Assembly: GCA_036279015.1 (NCBI GenBank)
Contig: DASUJY010000022.1
Coordinates: forward strand, 1 to 64,000
DNA: 64,000 bases
Source of the DNA: DATEOR01 sp036279015
GTDB lineage: Bacteria; Actinomycetota; Thermoleophilia; Gaiellales; Gaiellaceae
Direction of reading: 5' to 3'
Shown: piece by piece, positions 59,887-64,000 of the stretch
How positions within the stretch are numbered: position 1 is the stretch's first letter
How the letters are laid out: every line of letters starts with the position of its first letter
Position numbers and translations under genes: made by a program
Notes under the pieces: model-generated
Databases searched by the model: none
What the model saw: only the letters and a program-made list of their open reading frames with translations
Told to the model about the DNA's origin: nothing

Positions 59887-59920
59887 CCCTCGCCGCCGTC
59901 TGAGGCCAGGACCACCGTCA

Positions 59921-61237
59921 ATGTCGCGCACAGTCGTATCCGATGCCCAGATGGAGGCTTTCGTCATCGAGGGCGCGCGGCCGCTCAGCGGGTCGATCCG
60001 TGCAGCCGGGAACAAGAACGCGGCGCTGCCGATCATCGCCGGCTGTCTCCTCGCCGACGAGCCGGTCACGCTGACGAACGTCCCGGCGATCACGGACGTC
60101 GAGACGATGCTGGATCTCGCTGCCGACCTCGGCGTGGAGGTGGAGCGCCGGGGCGGGGGAGAGGTGAGGCTGAACGGCGGCACCGTCGCCAAGCAGGAGC
60201 TCGATGAAGAGCTCTGCCGCCGCATCCGCGCCTCGATCCTCTTCGCCGGGCCGCTCCTCGCGCGCTACGGCCGGGCGCTCGTGCCCCCTCCCGGAGGGGA
60301 CATCATCGGCCGCCGGCGGCTCGACACGCACATCCACGCGCTCGCCAGCCTGGGGGCTGCAATCAACGTGAACAAGGCTGCCTACGACATGCGGGCTTCC
60401 GGCCTGCGCGGTGCCGAGATCTTCCTGGACGAGGCCTCGGTGACGGGAACCGAGAACGCCGTCATGGCCGCCGTCCTCGCGCCCGGCGAGACCGTGATCG
60501 GAAACGCGGCCTGCGAGCCGCACGTCCAGGACCTCTGCCGCTTCCTCGTCTCGCTCGGAGCCCAGATCGAGGGGATCGGATCGAACGTCGTCCACATCCA
60601 GGGCGTCGAGCGGCTCCACGGCGGGGAGTGGCGGATCTGCCCCGATCACATCGAGGTGGCGAGCTTCATCGGCCTCTCCGCAGTCACGGACGGCGAGGTC
60701 GTCATCGAGGAGGTCGTCGCCGACGATCTCGTCGCGATCTGGCCGGCCTTCGAGCGGCTCGGAATCGAGTGGGAGGTGAACGGCACCTCCGTCCGGGTCC
60801 CGGGGAAACAGGAGCTCGAGATCCGCGACGACATCGGCGCCCAGATCCCGAAGGTCGAGGACGGCCCCTGGCCGGCCTTCCCAGCCGACCTGACCTCGAT
60901 TGCGCTCGCCGTCGCCACCCAGGCCCGAGGCACGGTCCTGATCTTCGAGAAGATGTTCGAGAACCGCCTCTTCTTCGTCGACAAGCTGGTGGGCATGGGA
61001 GCGCGAATCATCCTCTGCGATCCGCACCGCGCCGTCGTCACGGGCCCGGCACGCCTCTACGGAGAGCGCATGGAGAGCCCGGACATCCGCGCCGGCATGG
61101 CCATGCTGATCGCGAGCCTCTGCGCGGAGGGCACGTCGACGATCGGGAACATCGGGCAGATCGACCGCGGATACGAGAAGATCGACGAGCGCCTGCGTGC
61201 CGTCGGCGCCCACATCGAGCGAACGGAGATCTCGTGA
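59921..61237 (+). CDS. murA: UDP-N-acetylglucosamine 1-carboxyvinyltransferase (Asp-type MurA)
   Basis: First committed step of peptidoglycan synthesis: transfer of enolpyruvate from PEP to UDP-GlcNAc. The 438-aa protein has LSGSIRAAGNKNAALPIIAG (UDP-GlcNAc site lysine and asparagine), ILFAGPLLARYGRA, ASVTGTENAVMAAVLA and GQIDRGYEKIDERL. The active-site loop reads PPPGGDIIGRRRLDTH. The usual cysteine, the fosfomycin target, is aspartate, as in mycobacterial MurA. This predicts intrinsic fosfomycin resistance. ridA is coupled downstream. Confidence 0.94.
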   Translation: MSRTVVSDAQMEAFVIEGARPLSGSIRAAGNKNAALPIIAGCLLADEPVTLTNVPAITDVETMLDLAADLGVEVERRGGGEVRLNGGTVAKQELDEELCRRIRASILFAGPLLARYGRALVPPPGGDIIGRRRLDTHIHALASLGAAINVNKAAYDMRASGLRGAEIFLDEASVTGTENAVMAAVLAPGETVIGNAACEPHVQDLCRFLVSLGAQIEGIGSNVVHIQGVERLHGGEWRICPDHIEVASFIGLSAVTDGEVVIEEVVADDLVAIWPAFERLGIEWEVNGTSVRVPGKQELEIRDDIGAQIPKVEDGPWPAFPADLTSIALAVATQARGTVLIFEKMFENRLFFVDKLVGMGARIILCDPHRAVVTGPARLYGERMESPDIRAGMAMLIASLCAEGTSTIGNIGQIDRGYEKIDERLRAVGAHIERTEIS

Positions 61238-61620
61238 CGAAGCGCGTCATCCGGACGGACCAGGCCCCGGCGCCTTTCCAGGGCGCGCCCTATTCGCAGG
61301 GGATCGTGCACGGAGATCTGGTCTTCGTGTCCGGCCAGCTCGGGGTCGACCCGAGCGGCGGCCAGGTCGTGGACGGCGGCATCGCCCCGCAGACGGAGCA
61401 GGTGATGAAGAACCTCGGCGCGATCCTCGAAGCCGCCGGCTCGAGCCTGGCCAACGTCGTCAAGGCGACGATCTTCCTCGCGGACCTCGGCGACTTCCAG
61501 GCCATGAACGAGGTCTACGGCCGCTACATGGGCGAGGAGCCGCCCGCGCGGGCGACGTTCCAGGTGGCAGGCCTTCCGTCGGGCGCCCTCGTCGAGATCG
61601 AGGTCGTCGCCCACGTCTGA
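61234..61620 (+). CDS. ridA: RidA family enamine/imine deaminase
   Basis: Hydrolyses reactive 2-aminoacrylate-type intermediates released by PLP enzymes. The 128-aa protein has PFQGAPYSQGIVHGDLVFVSGQLG, the middle KNLGAILEAAGSSLANVVKAT, the catalytic arginine in PPARATFQVAGLPSGALVEIE, and the final glutamate. The GTG start overlaps the murA stop (GTGA), an unusual partnership. Confidence 0.92.
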   Translation: MTKRVIRTDQAPAPFQGAPYSQGIVHGDLVFVSGQLGVDPSGGQVVDGGIAPQTEQVMKNLGAILEAAGSSLANVVKATIFLADLGDFQAMNEVYGRYMGEEPPARATFQVAGLPSGALVEIEVVAHV

Positions 61621-61641
61621 GCTAGCGTCGGCGCAAGACGC

Positions 61642-63258
61642 CTATGTCACGCGTAGATAGGCCCAACCCGAGGTGTCGCCGAGGTTGATGGTGCTGCCCG
61701 AGAAGACGACTCGCACTCGGTATTTGCCGCGAGAGGTGTTGTAGAGGGCGGCGTAGGCCGACCCAGATGGCTGAATCTGGAAGCTCGCCGTCGTGGTCGT
61801 GTGCCAGGAGCCTCCGCTGTATCGCTGCGCCACGAACTTGAGCAGGCTTCCCGACTGGTTCGGCTTCACGCCTCCGCGCACCTGCGGATTCGCGCCGTGG
61901 TGGAAGAGCTTGTACTTTCCGGAACGCCCATACGAGCCGCTCACGGACACGGTGGCGCGGGCGTGCACCCTGACCACGCGGCCGGGGCTGGTCGAGGCAG
62001 CGTGCGTATCGTCGCCCTCGAACTCGGCCGTATACGTCGTCCTGCGCGTCGGCTTGGCCGTGAAAGCAGCCTTTCCACCGGCATCGACCGAAACGCGCTT
62101 GAGTAGTGTCTTCTGCCCGAGATAGGGGCTCGCGTAGAAGGCGATCCGACCCCGGCTGCCCGTCAGCTTTGCGCTCAGCTTCACGGAGCCGGCGTACTTG
62201 ACCTTCGAGGAGGAGAGCGATAGAGCCATGCTCGTCGGAGCAGGCGGCAGAGTCGGAGAGCCGAGGACGCGAAAGTCCGTCTTGCCGGTGGCCGGATTCT
62301 CCGTTACGGCGAAGAGCCGACTCGCATCGGGGCTGAAGGCGAGGCCGCCGGGATGGAGCGTGTAGCCGTTCGCGCCGAAGTCCCAGTGCCGGATCTCGGT
62401 CCCGGTCGCGGTGTCGAACACGAAGGCGTCCGGCTTGTAGTACGCGTCAGCACCGGCCGCGACGAAGTCTCCCGCGTCGGTGAGCGCGACGGAATTCGGG
62501 TACGGCCCCGTCGAGTAGGCGCCCGAGAGCGTGAAGTCCGCAACGGAGAACGCCTGCACCGAGTATGGGGAGCCGGAAGCAACCAGGATGTCGCCGCCGT
62601 CAGCCGTGTAGCGAAGCTGTTTGATGTTCCCTGCCCCGCCTGGGCTGAACGAGCTCGTGGTCAGCACCGGTGAGCCGCTCGAGACGTCGTAGACGAAGAC
62701 AGTCGATCCCCCGACGTCGGCGGCGGCGAGCGCGTTCGCGTCGGTGGGACTCGTTGCGAACGTGTTGCAGCTGCTCGCGCTTCCGAGCTCGGTCTGCAGA
62801 TCCGTGCCGTCGAGAGCCGCCGAGCCGACGCCTCCCGAGTTGTTGCAGTTGTACGAGAACCACACGCGTCCCCCTGCGAGGGCCAGCCGGCTCGGCGCCG
62901 ACATACCCGTCGTCGCGAAGCGGCCGGTTTCGGCGAGGGTGGCCGTGTCGATCATGCTGATCGAGCTCGCGTTCTGAAGGGCGACGTAGAGAGTGCCGTT
63001 CGCCTCGTCGAGTGCCATGCCCGTTGCGCCCTGCTGGCCGGTGATGGTCGTTACGAGCGCGCCGTCGAAGTCGAGCACGGCGACGCTTGACGCCGTCGCG
63101 CCGCCCGTGACGAAAACATGCCCACTCCCACCGTCCACGATCATGTCCGCATACGAGGAGAACGGAAGCTGTGTCCTCGTCGCTCCCAGCCCCGCAGGCG
63201 AGAAGAGCGCGGCCGCGACGCAGGCAATCGTGACTGCGGTCAGACCCCGCCGCATCAT
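61642..63258 (-). CDS. Secreted beta-propeller protein with Ig-like and C-terminal repeat region
   Basis: A 538-aa protein with a signal peptide (MMRRGLTAVTIACVAAALFS, cleavage probably after AGLGA). Residues 35-350 contain YncE/Lactonase-type beta-propeller repeats such as GMALDEANGTLYVALQNASSI and GGLAFSPDASRLFAVTEN. About 360-440 look like a bacterial Ig-like domain (VKYAGSVKLSAKLTGSRGRI), then a serine/glycine/lysine-rich beta domain to the end. Codon choice is less GC-biased than its neighbours, with many AAG/TCC/ACG mixtures and serine/threonine/asparagine richness. It is an exported binding or structural protein of unknown role. Confidence 0.82.
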   Translation of the reverse strand: MMRRGLTAVTIACVAAALFSPAGLGATRTQLPFSSYADMIVDGGSGHVFVTGGATASSVAVLDFDGALVTTITGQQGATGMALDEANGTLYVALQNASSISMIDTATLAETGRFATTGMSAPSRLALAGGRVWFSYNCNNSGGVGSAALDGTDLQTELGSASSCNTFATSPTDANALAAADVGGSTVFVYDVSSGSPVLTTSSFSPGGAGNIKQLRYTADGGDILVASGSPYSVQAFSVADFTLSGAYSTGPYPNSVALTDAGDFVAAGADAYYKPDAFVFDTATGTEIRHWDFGANGYTLHPGGLAFSPDASRLFAVTENPATGKTDFRVLGSPTLPPAPTSMALSLSSSKVKYAGSVKLSAKLTGSRGRIAFYASPYLGQKTLLKRVSVDAGGKAAFTAKPTRRTTYTAEFEGDDTHAASTSPGRVVRVHARATVSVSGSYGRSGKYKLFHHGANPQVRGGVKPNQSGSLLKFVAQRYSGGSWHTTTTASFQIQPSGSAYAALYNTSRGKYRVRVVFSGSTINLGDTSGWAYLRVT

Positions 63259-63426
63259 CTGGGTCCCTCGACGAGCGTGGCGAGAAGGAGGCGCAGCTTC
63301 GAGTACGTCATTCGGCCCATTTCGTTCGCGACCCCGGCCCGCTACGGACGTCGTTTGGCGCGCTCATCGTGGTCCGCTTTGCCAGGCGTCACGTCCCCCA
63401 GAGAGGGGGTTGGCAGGGGGCCGGAC

Positions 63427-63432
63427 TAACCT
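63427..63432 (+). promoter_or_regulatory. -10 box of the DHH gene (TAACCT)
   Basis: TAACCT ends 7 nt before the GTG at 63440. The 181-bp gap 63259-63439 holds nothing else except a small CCCCC-AGAGA-GGGGG hairpin at 63399-63413. Confidence 0.4.
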
Positions 63433-63439
63433 TCGGGGC

Positions 63440-64000
63440 GTGGAGGTCATCGTCACCCACGCCAACACCGATTTCGACGCGTTTGCGGCCATGCTGGCCG
63501 CCCGCCGGCTCTACCCGGGCGCCGTCATCGCGTTCTCCGGGTCCCTGAACCGGAACGTCCGCGACTTCTACCGCCTGCACGCGGAGGAGCTCGAGATCGT
63601 CGAGTCGGGGCGCATCGACCCCGCGAGCGTCGAGCGCCTCGTCGTCGTCGAGACATCGCATTCCGAGCGGCTCGGCGAGTTCGAGGCGGTCGCCAGGCGC
63701 GAGGACGTGGAGGTCGTCCTCTTCGACCACCACGCCGGCGAGGAGCTCGACTGGGTGCGGCCCGAGAACGTCGTCCGCTCCGAGGATGGCGCCCTCACGA
63801 CGACGATGGTCGCGATCCTCGCCGAGCGGGAGGCCGAGGTCTCGCCGATCGAGGCCACCGCCTTCGCGCTCGGCATCCACGAGGACACCGGCTCGCTCGC
63901 CCATGCCGGCACGACCGTCCGCGACGCCGAGGCGCTCGCCTGGTGCCTGCGCCACGGCGCGAGCCAGGAGCTGGTCGCCCAGTACCTGCACACCCCGCTC
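63440..64000 (+). CDS. DHH-family phosphoesterase, N-terminal part (cut by window end)
   Basis: 187 codons are visible before the window ends. The DHH motifs are clear: THANTDFDAFAAMLAARRLYP near the N-terminus, VVVETSHSERLGEFE, LFDHHAGEELDW with the DHH triad, and ALGIHEDTGSLAHAGTTVRD. Relatives include NrnA-type oligoribonucleases and the long fusions carrying CBS domains and a poly(A)/CCA nucleotidyltransferase. The start so close to DHH motif I fits the latter class, but the missing 3' part is needed to decide. Confidence 0.85.
   Translation, partial: MEVIVTHANTDFDAFAAMLAARRLYPGAVIAFSGSLNRNVRDFYRLHAEELEIVESGRIDPASVERLVVVETSHSERLGEFEAVARREDVEVVLFDHHAGEELDWVRPENVVRSEDGALTTTMVAILAEREAEVSPIEATAFALGIHEDTGSLAHAGTTVRDAEALAWCLRHGASQELVAQYLHTPL

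Noticed and set aside
63399..63413. CCCCC-AGAGA-GGGGG hairpin as a terminator
   Set aside because: The stem has only 5 bp, there is no U-tract, and it lies just upstream of the DHH gene rather than after a gene, so it is noted only within the gap description.

Overview
The window is one continuous chromosomal stretch of a very GC-rich bacterium. Coding is dense, most neighbouring genes overlap or nearly touch, and GTG and TTG starts are common. The gene orders tlyA-nadK-recN-steA-mctB/steB-pyrG, alaS-ruvX-mltG-aroE-aroC-aroK/B-aroQ-pepP-efp and accC-nusB point to Actinomycetota. Several traits fit a deep branch such as Thermoleophilia better than Streptomyces or Mycobacterium: an alpha/beta (GlyQ + GlyS) glycyl-tRNA synthetase, an AroK-AroB fusion and a BCCP fused to a carboxyltransferase-like domain. 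The class is an inference. No tRNA, rRNA, CRISPR array, prophage or insertion sequence was seen.

Layout. 1-9.6 kb: translation, cell-wall and shikimate block (alaS, ruvX, mltG, aroE, aroC, aroKB, aroQ, pepP, efp). 9.6-23 kb: acyl-CoA carboxylase genes (a degenerate carboxyltransferase-BCCP fusion and accC), nusB, a prenyl synthase, tlyA, nadK, recN, the SteA/SteB division pair, a two-part glycosyltransferase and pyrG. 23-36 kb: housekeeping and salvage genes (M20 peptidase, alanine dehydrogenase, deoB, deoA, mutM, recO, glyQ, glyS). 36-40 kb: pyruvate phosphate dikinase with its regulatory kinase/phosphorylase. 40-49 kb: a more accessory region with a secreted GH26-like protein, a PLD-type protein, a rhomboid protease, comB, an electrophile/quinone-detoxification-like cluster with a divergent MarR regulator, an orphan histidine kinase and a decayed alpha/beta-hydrolase. 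49-54 kb: a mutagenesis cassette (imuB, a DUF6504-like gene, dnaE2) behind two tandem LexA-type boxes. 54-64 kb: an FAD oxidoreductase, groES, assorted enzymes, an Asp-type murA, ridA, a secreted beta-propeller and a DHH phosphoesterase cut by the window end.

The clearest window-wide pattern is regulatory. About 25 genes have a TANNNT hexamer, most often TAGAAT or TAGNNT, ending 6-10 nt before the start codon. This is the geometry expected for leaderless transcripts. In five cases the TAG stop codon of the upstream gene forms the first half of the hexamer. The strongest protein novelties are the BCCP fused to a carboxyltransferase domain that has lost its catalytic residues, and the GT2/MraY-like fusion beside pyrG.
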